Shown: one piece after another, positions 45,110-54,232 of the stretch
How the letters are laid out: every line of letters begins with the position of its first letter
How positions within the stretch are numbered: position 1 is the stretch's first letter
NCBI GenBank assembly: GCA_030523645.1
Contig: JAUNIB010000002.1
Coordinates: 1-64,000, forward strand
Reading direction: 5' to 3'
DNA: 64,000 nucleotides
DNA from: Selenomonadaceae bacterium
GTDB lineage: Bacteria; Bacillota; Negativicutes; Selenomonadales; Selenomonadaceae
Position numbers and translations under genes: made by a program
Notes under the pieces: model-generated
What the model was told of the DNA's origin: nothing
Database searches by the model: none
Seen by the model: the letters and a program-made list of their open reading frames with translations, nothing else

Positions 45110-45139
45110 ATAATATACCTTACGGCAAATTGTTGTCAA
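45110..45139 (-). promoter_or_regulatory. Promoter of the trp operon
   Basis: Minus strand TTGACA (45134-45139), 18-base spacer, TATTAT (45110-45115), immediately before the T-box leader. Confidence 0.8.
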
Positions 45140-45206
45140 CATAAATCATCGCAAAATACTGTATACATTCATTGTCTGCAGATACAAAAAGAGGCTGAAT
45201 AATCAA

Positions 45207-45251
45207 GAAAGGGACCGTGAAAAAATGATTGCTCATCTTTTCACAGTCCCT
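45207..45251 (-). terminator. Terminator of the cold-shock gene
   Basis: On the minus strand AGGGACTGTGAAAA and TTTTCACGGTCCCT pair around ATGAGCAATCAT, followed by TTCTT. The inner part closely matches the trp terminator. Confidence 0.82.
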
Positions 45252-45270
45252 CTAAAAGATATAGTTAAAA

Positions 45271-45474
45271 TCAGGCAGACTTACGAACTACATTGGCAGC
45301 CTGAGGACCACGAGCGCCCTCAACGATTTCAAACTCTACAGCCTCGCCCTCGTTAAGGGTCTTGAAGCCGTCACCCTGAATAGCAGAGAAGTGAACAAAT
45401 ACATCGCCGCCGGCTTCCTGCTCAATGAAACCATAGCCTTTTTCTGCACTGAACCATTTAACTTTTCCCGTCAT
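45271..45474 (-). CDS. Cold-shock protein
   Basis: 67 residues, one OB-fold. RNP1 KGYGFIEQ and RNP2 VFVHFSAI are intact. The ATG of [13 protein letters not shown] is preceded by AGGAGG; the upstream codons belong to the 5' UTR. Single-stranded RNA/DNA chaperone of the CspA/CspB family; whether it is cold-induced cannot be told. Its own terminator lies just downstream. Confidence 0.96.
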   Translation of the reverse strand: MTGKVKWFSAEKGYGFIEQEAGGDVFVHFSAIQGDGFKTLNEGEAVEFEIVEGARGPQAANVVRKSA

Positions 45475-45695
45475 ATTGAAGATCCTCCTAAAATTTTTAA
45501 AGCGGTGCTTTCGCACACCGCACAATGTTTATTATAGCATAATAAAACATTGTGTCAATATACACCAAAAGAAAATAAACATCTTACCGCTATAAATTTT
45601 CTTAGGAGTTTCTCCGTGATTGCTCATTAATAAAAAAAGAAGTTGAAAAACGACACAAATCCAACAACAGCGCAGAGGCTTTCCCATGCGTCGTA

Positions 45696-46898
45696 TTACT
45701 TCACAGGCTTGGCAAAAATCATTCGTCCCGCCGCTGTCTGCAGCGCCGAAGTAACCTCTACCGTAATCGCGGTGTTCAGATACCGCTGACCGTTTTCAAT
45801 AACAATCATGGTACCGTCCTCCAGATAGGCAAGTCCCTGTCCCTGGGCTCTGCCCTCCTTCACCACATTGACCTTCATCGTCTCACCGGGAATAACCACC
45901 GGCTTAACGGCATTGGCCAGCTCGTTGATATTCAGCACCGTGACCCCGCGAAGCTCTGCCACCTTGTTCAGATTGTAGTCGTTGGTGATTATCTTGCCGT
46001 TGACCTTTTGCGCCAGACGGACCAGCTTGGAGTCTACCTCACTTACATCGTCGAAGTCCTCACCTGTCACCTCTACCTTAATCTTCTCATGGGAACGAAT
46101 CCGCTGAAGAATATCAAGGCCGCGGCGGCCGCGCCCACGCTTCAGGGTATCTGAAGAGTCGGCAATATGCTGAAGTTCCTCCAGCACAAAGACCGGCACC
46201 AGCAATGTACCTTCAATGAAGCCGCTTTCAACCACATCGGCAATACGGCCGTCAATGATGACATTTGTGTCCAGCAGCTTGTACTGCTTGTCTTCCGGCA
46301 GCGCAGCAGCGGCCTCCGGTGCGCTTGGCTTCTCCACCACGCTGACCACCGCTACCGGCGGCGGAGCATCAGTCTGAGTCCCCTTCGCCTTCACCAGCTC
46401 CCGCAGCAGCTTCGGTATGGCATCGAATACAGTCTCCAGGTCTTCCCGCTTGCGGATCAGTATGCTGATTCCCATGTAGCCGAAGACGAGACTGAATACC
46501 ACCGGTGCGTAATCACCGATAATAGGAACCCGGGAAAACGCCGCTCCCAACAAATTGGCAATAATAAGTCCCAAAGCCAGACCGCAGACACCGGCTATGG
46601 CATCATGGGTAGGCATTCTGTTTATCTGAGCCTCAACCCAAGCCGAAAAGCCCTTCAGCTGGCGAATAAATAAAGGAGCGAGCAGGCTGCCGACCATGCC
46701 GCCCAGAATAAGTCCGGAAAGAATACAGATAAAGCTCGATATTGTGAGACGGAAAAATCCCAGATCTGTCTTCAATATCTCTGTGGTGACAAACTGTGTC
46801 AGGAAGGGACTGGCATATTGCATTGCCGCCGCTCCCGCTACAGAAGACAGCAGGATAATGAAGAACCGTAAAATTTTGTCCAGTATTATTTTCTTCAC
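45696..46898 (-). CDS. PIN/TRAM-domain membrane protein (YacL-like)
   Basis: 400 residues. Four N-terminal transmembrane helices (about 5-150) are followed by a PIN nuclease domain with acidic residues in LLDTNVIIDGR, VLEELQ, and ITNDYNLNKVAE, then a C-terminal TRAM RNA-binding domain (GQGLAYLEDGTMIVIENGQR). YacL-type proteins are widespread in Bacillota; a membrane-anchored RNase role is presumed. Confidence 0.9.
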   Translation of the reverse strand: MKKIILDKILRFFIILLSSVAGAAAMQYASPFLTQFVTTEILKTDLGFFRLTISSFICILSGLILGGMVGSLLAPLFIRQLKGFSAWVEAQINRMPTHDAIAGVCGLALGLIIANLLGAAFSRVPIIGDYAPVVFSLVFGYMGISILIRKREDLETVFDAIPKLLRELVKAKGTQTDAPPPVAVVSVVEKPSAPEAAAALPEDKQYKLLDTNVIIDGRIADVVESGFIEGTLLVPVFVLEELQHIADSSDTLKRGRGRRGLDILQRIRSHEKIKVEVTGEDFDDVSEVDSKLVRLAQKVNGKIITNDYNLNKVAELRGVTVLNINELANAVKPVVIPGETMKVNVVKEGRAQGQGLAYLEDGTMIVIENGQRYLNTAITVEVTSALQTAAGRMIFAKPVK

Positions 46899-47004
46899 CT
46901 CCTTTCAGGAAAATCATTTTATATCACAGCCATAAAAGACTGTAGATACACTCTTCCTCTATGTATCGTTGCGAAGAAAAATGCCTGTAAGAAAACTGTT
47001 TATT

Positions 47005-47055
47005 AACCTCACCCACCGGCTTCGCCGGTCTCCCCTCCCAAAAGGGGATGGTAAA
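47005..47055. repeat. Dispersed intergenic repeat, copy C
   Basis: CCTCACCCACCGGCTTCGCC followed by GGTCTCCCCTCCCAAAAGGG and GATGGT. The hairpins CCGGCTTCGCCGG and CCCCTcccaaaaGGGG follow the plan of copies A and B. It lies right after recN. Confidence 0.55.
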
Positions 47056-47065
47056 GACCCTTTTT

Positions 47066-48760
47066 TCACAGCCCTTTCTTGGCCGCAGCCGCATGCTCCA
47101 GCATTTCCCTTGCGTTGGCAATGGCCGCCTCCGACATTTCAAGACCGCTGGCCATGCGGGCAATCTCTGCCACCTCTTCCTGACCGTCGATTACCCGGAC
47201 GGTAGTCGTAGTCTGTCCGTTCTCGCTCTCCTTGGCCAGATAGAGGTGACGGTCAGCCATAGAGGCAATAGCTGCCAGATGAGTTATGCAGAGTACCTGC
47301 CGGGACTTTGCCACCTTGGCAATCCGCAGCGCTACCATCTGAGCCGTCCTGCCGCCGATACCGGTATCAATTTCGTCGAATACCATGCTGGGGGCGAGGC
47401 TGTCGCCCTCTGCGGCGGCGCTCTTTATAGCCAGCGAGATACGGCTCAGCTCACCGCCGGAAGCCACCTTTGCCAGCGGCTTCAGAGGCTCGCCGTCGTT
47501 GCCGCTGAAAAGCAGCTCCGGCTCGTCGGCACCCATCTCGCCGCAGCCCTCTCCCGGTCTTATCTCCGCCTTGAAGCAGGCCTTCTCCATGCCCAGCTCC
47601 TTCAGCTCGCCGGTGATGTCCTTCGATATTTTCTCCGCGGCCTGATTTCTTAGTGCCGTCAGCTTCTCTGCAGCTTCCCGTACCCGGCTGTCCGCTTCTG
47701 TCACCTTCCGGCGCAGTGCCTCGGCATCTCCGTCCCCGTTCTCAATGAGGGACAGGTCACGCTTTATTTCCTCATAGCGCTCCAGCACCGCTTCAATGGT
47801 CGGGCCGAACTTTTTCCGCAGGCGGTCAAGCTTATCAAGACGGCCCTGCAGTCTGTCCAGATAGTTGGGGTCGAAATCAAGGGAGTCGTGGTAATCATCA
47901 ATCCGGGCAAAGACATCAACAATGTCCACCCGGTCATTCTCCAACCGGTCAATGAGGTCATCAAGGCTGTCATCATACCGGCTCATGTGTTCCAGCCGTC
48001 CGATGACCTGACTGAGAGCATCAGCCACGCCGGGGGCCTCACCGACGCCGCCCAGAAGTCCGGATATCTCGCTGATGTCTTCAGCGATTTTTTCTCCGTT
48101 GGCCAGCTTCTTTACTTCGGCTTCCAGCTTCTCGTATTCTCCCGCTGCGGGCTTTACCTTCTCTATTTCCTCCGCCTGCCAGGTCAGCAGGTCCTTCTTC
48201 TCTGCCGTTTCCGCCAGACTTTCTTCCAGCTCTTTCAGTTCCTTCTTAGCCGACTGCCACTCTCCGTAAACAGCTTTGTAATCACCGAGAGCCGCTTTTA
48301 TCTCCGGCACCGCTCCGTCTACAAGACGGAATTTATTCTCCGTCTTCAGCAAAGCCAGATTTTCATTCTGCCCGTGAATATCGAAAAGAAACTCTCCTAT
48401 ATTCTTCAGCACAGTCAGAGTGGTCCGGCAGCCGTTCACCAGCACAGAGTTCTTTCCCTTGTCGGTAAGCTGCCTGGTTATAATCAGCTCCGTTCCGTCC
48501 AGATCAATCATCTCATCCTTCAGGTACTCAATGAGAGCTGGTTCCCCCTCAATGTCGAAAACCGCCTCCACCCGAAGCCATTCGCAGCCTGTGCGAATCA
48601 TATCAACGGAGAGACGGTGACCCAAAACAGCGCCGAGGGCGTCAATCAATATGGATTTACCGGCACCGGTCTCACCCGTAAGGATGTTCAGACCGGTGCC
48701 GAAATTTATTTCTGTGCGGGCCAGCAGGGCAAAGTTCCATACTGTAAGAGTTGAAAGCAT
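47066..48760 (-). CDS. recN: DNA repair protein RecN
   Basis: SMC-like ATPase for double-strand break repair. 564 residues. N-terminal Walker A ILTGETGAGKSILIDALGAV, central coiled coils (about 150-370), and C-terminal KVASGGELSRISLAIKSAAA with Walker B MVFDEIDTGIGGRTAQMVA. GGAGG for its start lies in the end of argR; the genes abut. The argR-recN pair is conserved in Bacillota. Confidence 0.96.
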   Translation of the reverse strand: MLSTLTVWNFALLARTEINFGTGLNILTGETGAGKSILIDALGAVLGHRLSVDMIRTGCEWLRVEAVFDIEGEPALIEYLKDEMIDLDGTELIITRQLTDKGKNSVLVNGCRTTLTVLKNIGEFLFDIHGQNENLALLKTENKFRLVDGAVPEIKAALGDYKAVYGEWQSAKKELKELEESLAETAEKKDLLTWQAEEIEKVKPAAGEYEKLEAEVKKLANGEKIAEDISEISGLLGGVGEAPGVADALSQVIGRLEHMSRYDDSLDDLIDRLENDRVDIVDVFARIDDYHDSLDFDPNYLDRLQGRLDKLDRLRKKFGPTIEAVLERYEEIKRDLSLIENGDGDAEALRRKVTEADSRVREAAEKLTALRNQAAEKISKDITGELKELGMEKACFKAEIRPGEGCGEMGADEPELLFSGNDGEPLKPLAKVASGGELSRISLAIKSAAAEGDSLAPSMVFDEIDTGIGGRTAQMVALRIAKVAKSRQVLCITHLAAIASMADRHLYLAKESENGQTTTTVRVIDGQEEVAEIARMASGLEMSEAAIANAREMLEHAAAAKKGL

Positions 48761-49234
48761 TCAATTACCTCCCCACATGGCCGCAATCTTCTGACGGCAG
48801 GAAGCCACAGCCTCCTTGGGCTTTACCACAACCAGTATAGTATCATCGCCGGCCAGAGTTCCGATAATCTCCGGCCAGGCAGCATTGTCCAGCGCTGCAC
48901 AGATTGCATTGGCAGTACCGGGCAGCGTTTTAAGCACGATGATATTTTCGCTGTTATCGATGCGGATGATTGCCTCCGCCAAAAGCTGCTCCAAACGATT
49001 CTTCGCAGGCAGCGCTGCCTCCTCATTTGGACAGGCATAGCGGGAGCGGCCGCCGTCGGCAGTGACCTTTATCAGCCGCATTTCCTTGATATCACGGGAC
49101 ACAGTTGCCTGTGTGACCTCAATGTCCATCTCCAGCAGAGCTTCCGTCAGAAGCTGCTGGGTCTCGATGGCCCGGGCCGTGATTATCTCTCTGATTTTAT
49201 CCTGTCTGATTCTTTTATCAACGCGTCGCTTCAT
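48761..49234 (-). CDS. argR: Arginine repressor
   Basis: 157 residues. N-terminal winged helix (RQDKIREIITARAIETQQLL, VTQATVSRDIKEMRLIKV) and C-terminal oligomerisation/arginine-binding domain (VLKTLPGTANAICAALDN, IIGTLAGDDTILVVVK). Controls arginine genes and, in its position here, may be co-transcribed with recN. Confidence 0.95.
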   Translation of the reverse strand: MKRRVDKRIRQDKIREIITARAIETQQLLTEALLEMDIEVTQATVSRDIKEMRLIKVTADGGRSRYACPNEEAALPAKNRLEQLLAEAIIRIDNSENIIVLKTLPGTANAICAALDNAAWPEIIGTLAGDDTILVVVKPKEAVASCRQKIAAMWGGN

Positions 49235-49291
49235 GATGATTTCCTTTTCCCCATGCGTATGGCACTAAGCTAAGTTAAATCACTTTATCTC

Positions 49292-50146
49292 TCAAGCGTT
49301 GTAGAGCAGCTTCGTCTTTATCGTCTGGTAGTAATTCTTGTCATCAAATTTTACGATTTTCGCCGGGAGCAGTGCCTTGCGGACAATCACCGCCGCCCCG
49401 GAGGGAATCCTGAAATTTTCCTGCCCGTCAAAGGTGGCTACCGTGTCGGTATGAGGCGTCTGCATCTCTATGAAAACCTCATCGTTCTCGTCAATGACCA
49501 TGGGTCGGGCATTAAAGGTATGCGGACAGATAGGGGTGAGAACAAGCACCTTAATCTTCGGATTAATAATCGGCCCGCCGGCAGAAAGCGAATAAGCCGT
49601 AGACCCGGTAGCGGTCGATACGATAATGCCGTCCGCCTTGTAGTCCATGACATTGCAGTGGTCAACGGACAATCCCAAGTGGAGCATACGGGCGCCGCCG
49701 CCTTTGGTGACTACTACATCGTTGATGGCGTGACCGAGGAATCTCTCCGCCTGACCCGGAGCCTTCACGAAGCCGGACACCATCATCCTCTCTTCGATGT
49801 AGTACTGACCCTCGATGATTTTTTCCAGCTTGGACTCTATCTCCTGCAGCTCAATGTCTGCCAGAAAGCCAAGGGTACCGATATTAATACCGCAGACCGG
49901 AATATCCCGCTCATACAGGCGGCGCACAATACCTAAGAGAGTACCGTCTCCGCCGATGGAAAGGGCCATGTCAATCGGCTGTTCCTCTATGTTCTCCACA
50001 CCGGCCGATTCATATCCGAAGTGCTTCGACTCATTCACCGGCATAATGACCCGGACTTCCTTATCCCGGAAAAAGTTAAAAATCCGGTTGAGGACCATAT
50101 TGGCGTTTTCTTTATCCATATTTGGAAAAACCGCAATAGTCAGCAT
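49292..50146 (-). CDS. nadK: NAD kinase
   Basis: Phosphorylates NAD to NADP. 284 residues. GGDGT motif in LSIGGDGTLLGIVRR, the NE-type region GHAINDVVVTKGG and GIIVSTATGSTAYSLSAGGP. It lies three bases from the tlyA-like gene in the common tlyA-nadK-argR-recN order. Confidence 0.95.
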   Translation of the reverse strand: MLTIAVFPNMDKENANMVLNRIFNFFRDKEVRVIMPVNESKHFGYESAGVENIEEQPIDMALSIGGDGTLLGIVRRLYERDIPVCGINIGTLGFLADIELQEIESKLEKIIEGQYYIEERMMVSGFVKAPGQAERFLGHAINDVVVTKGGGARMLHLGLSVDHCNVMDYKADGIIVSTATGSTAYSLSAGGPIINPKIKVLVLTPICPHTFNARPMVIDENDEVFIEMQTPHTDTVATFDGQENFRIPSGAAVIVRKALLPAKIVKFDDKNYYQTIKTKLLYNA

Positions 50147-50149
50147 CCT

Positions 50150-51091
50150 TTAAGCCTCCCTCATTGAATTAAGGAAATTCTTTTCGGTCTCTGCCGGAGT
50201 GAGCTTGTCAAGTTCCTCATGGGCAGCGGCCACCACGGCGGCAGCATCTACAGCTTCCTCGGCAGGAGCCGCCTCATTGCCCGGCTTTCGCAGATATATA
50301 AGGTACTCGATATTTCCCTCCGGGCCCTTAATGGGAGAATATGCCAGTCCTCCCACGGAAAAGCCGATTTCCTTTGCCGCCGAGACAACCTTCTCGATTA
50401 CTTCCCGGTGTGTTTCCGGCTCCTTTACCACGCCGTGCTTGCCAACCTTGCCCCGGCCTGCTTCAAACTGCGGCTTAATCAGAGCCGCCACAGTGCCTCC
50501 GGGCAGCAGCAGCTCCCAGGTGGCCGGCAGCACCTTATCAAGAGATATAAAGGCTACATCAATAGAAGCAAAGGTCAGCAGCTCGCCAATATCAATCGGA
50601 GTCACATTCCTGATGTTCGTCCGCTCCATATTGACAACCCGGTCATCGGTGCGGAGCTTCCAGGCCAGCTGCCCGTAGCCCACATCTATAGCATAGACCT
50701 TCTTCGCCCCGTTCTGAAGAGCACAATCGGTAAATCCGCCGGTAGAAGCACCGATGTCAGCCATAACGGCTCCCGACAAATCAAGTCCGAAGCAGTCAAT
50801 AGCCTTTCGCAGCTTCAGACCGCCGCGGCTCACATAGGGCAGCTCACCGCCGAGAATACGGATGTCCGCATCCTCCTTTATCATCGCCCCGGCCTTGTCG
50901 GTCTTCTGTCCGTCCACCAGAACAAGTCCGGCCATGATGGTGGTCTTTGCCCGCTCGCGGCTCTGCGCTAGCCCCAGCTCAACAAGCCGCTGGTCGAGGC
51001 GAACCTTACCTACTTTTTTTGTCTTTACCTTCTTCGCCGGCTCGCCGATAACCGGCTGATATTCTTCGTTTGTGTCGATTTCCTGTGTCAC
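50150..51091 (-). CDS. tlyA: TlyA-family rRNA 2'-O-methyltransferase
   Basis: 313 residues. A lysine-rich leader, an S4 RNA-binding domain (VRLDQRLVELGLAQSRERAK), then a FtsJ-like Rossmann methyltransferase with SAM motif ADIGASTGGFTDCAL and KPQFEAGR. The start is GTG after GGAGA. The C-terminal 40 residues are an Ala/Glu-rich extension. TlyA members methylate 16S/23S rRNA cytidines; the exact target here is inferred. Confidence 0.9.
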   Translation of the reverse strand: MTQEIDTNEEYQPVIGEPAKKVKTKKVGKVRLDQRLVELGLAQSRERAKTTIMAGLVLVDGQKTDKAGAMIKEDADIRILGGELPYVSRGGLKLRKAIDCFGLDLSGAVMADIGASTGGFTDCALQNGAKKVYAIDVGYGQLAWKLRTDDRVVNMERTNIRNVTPIDIGELLTFASIDVAFISLDKVLPATWELLLPGGTVAALIKPQFEAGRGKVGKHGVVKEPETHREVIEKVVSAAKEIGFSVGGLAYSPIKGPEGNIEYLIYLRKPGNEAAPAEEAVDAAAVVAAAHEELDKLTPAETEKNFLNSMREA

Positions 51092-51093
51092 AA

Positions 51094-53001
51094 TTATTTC
51101 TCCACAGTTTTTCTGTACCGGGCAGCAATTTTTTCAGCAATCTGCTCCGGCAGCAGTCCGCAGTATTCTCTTTCTTCCCGCTGAGTGCCGTTGGGAATAA
51201 ATTCATCCCCGATGCCGAAGCGCAATACGGGAACAGCCGCTCCCATATCGGCCACGGCCTCCAGCACACCGGCACTGAAGCCGCCGGCCAGAACATTTTC
51301 CTCAGCGGTAACAATCAGCTTCGTGGCAGGATTGTTCACCACCGAAGCAATCAGATCAATATCAAGCGGCTTGATGAACCGCATATTCACCACAGCCGTA
51401 TCGATACCCTTCTCCTTCAGCAGCACGGCTGCCTGTCGGGCGGCATCCACCTGACTGCCTACCGCGAAAACGGTCACAGGAGCAGCCGACGGCTCTACGC
51501 CGGGAATCGCAATCCTCTCGCCGCGTCCCCGCTCCACAGACTGCAGCTCCCTCTGTACCTCTACACCGAGACCGGCACCGCGCGGATACCGGATAGCCAC
51601 CGGGCTGTTGTAGGAGAAAGCGGCGGCAACCATCTGACGCAGTTCGTTTTCATCCTTTGGCGCCATTATCGTAAGATTGGGCAGATTGCGGAGATAGGAC
51701 AGGTCAAATACTCCGTGATGGGTTGCTCCGTCCTCTCCTACCAGTCCGGCTCTGTCAAGGCAGAGCAGCACCGGGAGATTCTGCAGGCACACATCATGGA
51801 AAATCTGGTCATAGGCCCGCTGCATGAAGGTGGAGTAAATCGCCACCACCGGACGCACACCGCCGGCAGCCAAACCGCCGGCCAAAGTAACGGCATGCTC
51901 CTCAGCAATACCTACATCAAAGAAACGGTCGGGAAATTCCTCCGCGAAGGCTTTCAGACCGGTACCGCTGGGCATAGCCGCCGTAATGGCCACAATGTCA
52001 CGGTTTTCCCGGGCCAGCTCCCGCAGGGTATCGCTGAATACCTGCGTATAGCTTGGCGGCGCCGCCTTCTTTTTCACCTGACCGCTGGCCACCTCGAAGG
52101 GGCCTACTCCGTGGAATTTCTCCGGCTCGGTTTCTGCCGGCAGATATCCCTTGCCCTTCTTCGTGCGGACATGAACGAGTATCGGCCCGTCGAGCTGACG
52201 AACTTCCTCGAAGACCTCGGTCATGAGCTTCATATTGTGTCCGTCAACCGGTCCGATATAGCGGAAGCCCAGCTCCTCAAAAAGACCGCCGGGAACTATA
52301 GCGGACTTGACCCCTTCCTTTATAAGAGAAGCAGTCTTATATACAGTTTCCCCGATGTGAGGAATATTCTTTATAAGTCCTTCAATCTCGTGCTTCGCTT
52401 TGATATACTCCGGCGTAATCCGCAGACGGGACAGGTACTCAGACAGAGCGCCGTTGTGACCGTCGATACTCATTCCGTTATCATTCAGGACTACGATGAC
52501 ATTTTTCCGCAGCTCTCCTGCGTGGTTCAATGCCTCAAAGACCTCACCGCCGGTCATGGCACCGTCGCCGATGACGGCGATTACATGCTCACCACGCCCG
52601 CAGATATCGCGGGCAGCTGCCAGGCCGAGCGCCGCCGACACGGAGGTGGAGGCGTGACCTACACCGAATACATCATAGACGGACTCAGCCCGGCGGGGAA
52701 AGCCAGTGATACCGTCCTTCCTGCGCAGAGTGGCAAATCTGTCTCGACGGCCGGTGAGGATTTTATGCGCATAGGCCTGATGGCCAACATCCCAGACCAC
52801 CTTATCCTGCGGCAGGCGGAACACCTTATACAGGGCAAGAGTCAGCTCGACAGCACCAAGGCTGGAGGCAAGATGGCCTCCGTTCTCGGCCACAGTGTCA
52901 ACTATCAGACGGCGAAGCTCACCGGCCAGCTGCTCCATTTCACTGATGGTCAGCTGACTAAGGTCAGCAGGGCTATTAATGCGTTCTAAAATATAAGACA
53001 T
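51094..53001 (-). CDS. dxs: 1-deoxy-D-xylulose-5-phosphate synthase
   Basis: First enzyme of the MEP isoprenoid pathway, ThDP-dependent. 635 residues. Motifs: VWDVGHQAYAHKILTGRRD, the ThDP-binding VIGDGAMTGGEVFEALNHAG ending at N of LNDNGMSI, and the transketolase region FFDVGIAEEHAVTLAGGLA and HHGVFDLSYLRNLPN. It follows ispA after 19 bases; together they begin isoprenoid synthesis. Confidence 0.96.
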   Translation of the reverse strand: MSYILERINSPADLSQLTISEMEQLAGELRRLIVDTVAENGGHLASSLGAVELTLALYKVFRLPQDKVVWDVGHQAYAHKILTGRRDRFATLRRKDGITGFPRRAESVYDVFGVGHASTSVSAALGLAAARDICGRGEHVIAVIGDGAMTGGEVFEALNHAGELRKNVIVVLNDNGMSIDGHNGALSEYLSRLRITPEYIKAKHEIEGLIKNIPHIGETVYKTASLIKEGVKSAIVPGGLFEELGFRYIGPVDGHNMKLMTEVFEEVRQLDGPILVHVRTKKGKGYLPAETEPEKFHGVGPFEVASGQVKKKAAPPSYTQVFSDTLRELARENRDIVAITAAMPSGTGLKAFAEEFPDRFFDVGIAEEHAVTLAGGLAAGGVRPVVAIYSTFMQRAYDQIFHDVCLQNLPVLLCLDRAGLVGEDGATHHGVFDLSYLRNLPNLTIMAPKDENELRQMVAAAFSYNSPVAIRYPRGAGLGVEVQRELQSVERGRGERIAIPGVEPSAAPVTVFAVGSQVDAARQAAVLLKEKGIDTAVVNMRFIKPLDIDLIASVVNNPATKLIVTAEENVLAGGFSAGVLEAVADMGAAVPVLRFGIGDEFIPNGTQREEREYCGLLPEQIAEKIAARYRKTVEK

Positions 53002-53020
53002 AATCTTCTTCCGTTCAGTT

Positions 53021-53920
53021 TTAATTATCCCGGGAAATCAGGTACTCCAGAAGCGCACCCAGGAATTTTGCCTTGTCTCCCAGCGGAGCGATTGCCTTCA
53101 GGCCGGCGTCTACCGCCTCCCGGGCAAGACGCCGGGCCTCCTCGAGAGAAGTAAGTGTCACATAGGTGGATTTGTTGTTGCGCTCGTCACTGCCCACCGG
53201 CTTGCCGATAGTCGCCTCATCCCCCACCACATCGAGAATATCATCGGTAATCTGGAAGGCAAGACCGAAGGCCAGCGAATAGTCGGTAAGAGCCTCCAGC
53301 GTCTTCTCATCAGCCTTGGCCAAAATTGCACCGGAGCGGATAGCCGCCTTGAAGAGCGCTCCCGTCTTTCCCAGATGCATCTCTTTCAGAGTCTCCAAAG
53401 GAATGTGCTTTCCCTCAGACTCCAAATCTACGGCCTGACCGCCCACCATGCCCTGCGGCCCGGCTGCGGTGCTCATCTCCTGTACCACAGCCAGCTTCAT
53501 ATCGGCAGATACCTTCTCTCTGGTCATGACCTCGAAGGCAAGGGTAAGGAGCGCGTCTCCCGCCAGCGTAGCAATGCCGGCTCCGTAAATCTTGTGATTG
53601 GTGAGCTTTCCGCGGCGATAATCATCGTTATCCATTGCGGGAAGGTCATCATGAATCAGCGAATAAGTATGTATCATCTCAATGGCGCAGGCACTGGTGA
53701 GGAAATCCTCGCCCTTCGCACCGGCAGCATCAGCCGCCGCCATGAGAAGGATAGGACGGAGACGCTTTCCTCCGGCCATGAGACTGTATTCCATGGACTC
53801 CGTGAGAGTCTCATCCAGCGGCTTTCCCGACTGCCGGAGCTGACGGGGCAGCTCAGCCTCCACCATAGCCCGGCGCTCGTTCCATTGAGCCTTCATTTCT
53901 TTGATTGCTGTTTCTGTCAT
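53021..53920 (-). CDS. ispA: Polyprenyl (farnesyl/geranyl) diphosphate synthase
   Basis: 299 residues. First Asp-rich motif LIHDDLPAMDNDDYRRG (long DDxxxxD form of bacterial FPP synthases), second LAFQITDDILDVVGD, GGKRLRPILLMAAADA near the N-terminus. Adjacent to xseB and dxs as in many bacteria; short-chain product inferred. Confidence 0.94.
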   Translation of the reverse strand: MTETAIKEMKAQWNERRAMVEAELPRQLRQSGKPLDETLTESMEYSLMAGGKRLRPILLMAAADAAGAKGEDFLTSACAIEMIHTYSLIHDDLPAMDNDDYRRGKLTNHKIYGAGIATLAGDALLTLAFEVMTREKVSADMKLAVVQEMSTAAGPQGMVGGQAVDLESEGKHIPLETLKEMHLGKTGALFKAAIRSGAILAKADEKTLEALTDYSLAFGLAFQITDDILDVVGDEATIGKPVGSDERNNKSTYVTLTSLEEARRLAREAVDAGLKAIAPLGDKAKFLGALLEYLISRDN

Positions 53921-53942
53921 TCTAATCCCACCAAATTATTAT

Positions 53943-54191
53943 TTAAGCCCGCAAAGTGGTCATATCGGTTTCCGACAAAGACCCGTCCGGCTTTACCATC
54001 ATATCAATCATTTTTTCTGCCCGGTCAAGCTCCTGCTGGCACTTATCAACCAGCATTATTCCCCGGCTGTATTTTTCCGTCAGCTCCGCCAGAGTAGGCT
54101 CGCCCTGCTCCATCTCGGCGACTATTGCTTCAAGCTCTCCGAGAGCCTCCTCAAAGGACTGCTCCTTTGCATTGGTTTTTCTTGCAGCCAT
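53943..54191 (-). CDS. xseB: Exodeoxyribonuclease VII small subunit
   Basis: About 82 residues, helical hairpin: FEEALGELEAIVAEMEQGEP, LAELTEKYSRGIMLVDKCQQ, ELDRAEKMI. The ATG after GGAGAAG is chosen over one four codons earlier. An imperfect hairpin (ACTGC/GCAGT) fills part of the 41 bases after xseA. Confidence 0.94.
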   Translation of the reverse strand: MAARKTNAKEQSFEEALGELEAIVAEMEQGEPTLAELTEKYSRGIMLVDKCQQELDRAEKMIDMMVKPDGSLSETDMTTLRA

Positions 54192-54232
54192 ATTCTTCTC
54201 CATCTATACGATTAAACTGCGTTAATGCAGTT

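Noticed and set aside
51070-52989. Long plus-strand open frame (639 codons) opposite dxs
   Set aside because: Exactly mirrors dxs and encodes no recognisable motif; antisense shadow.
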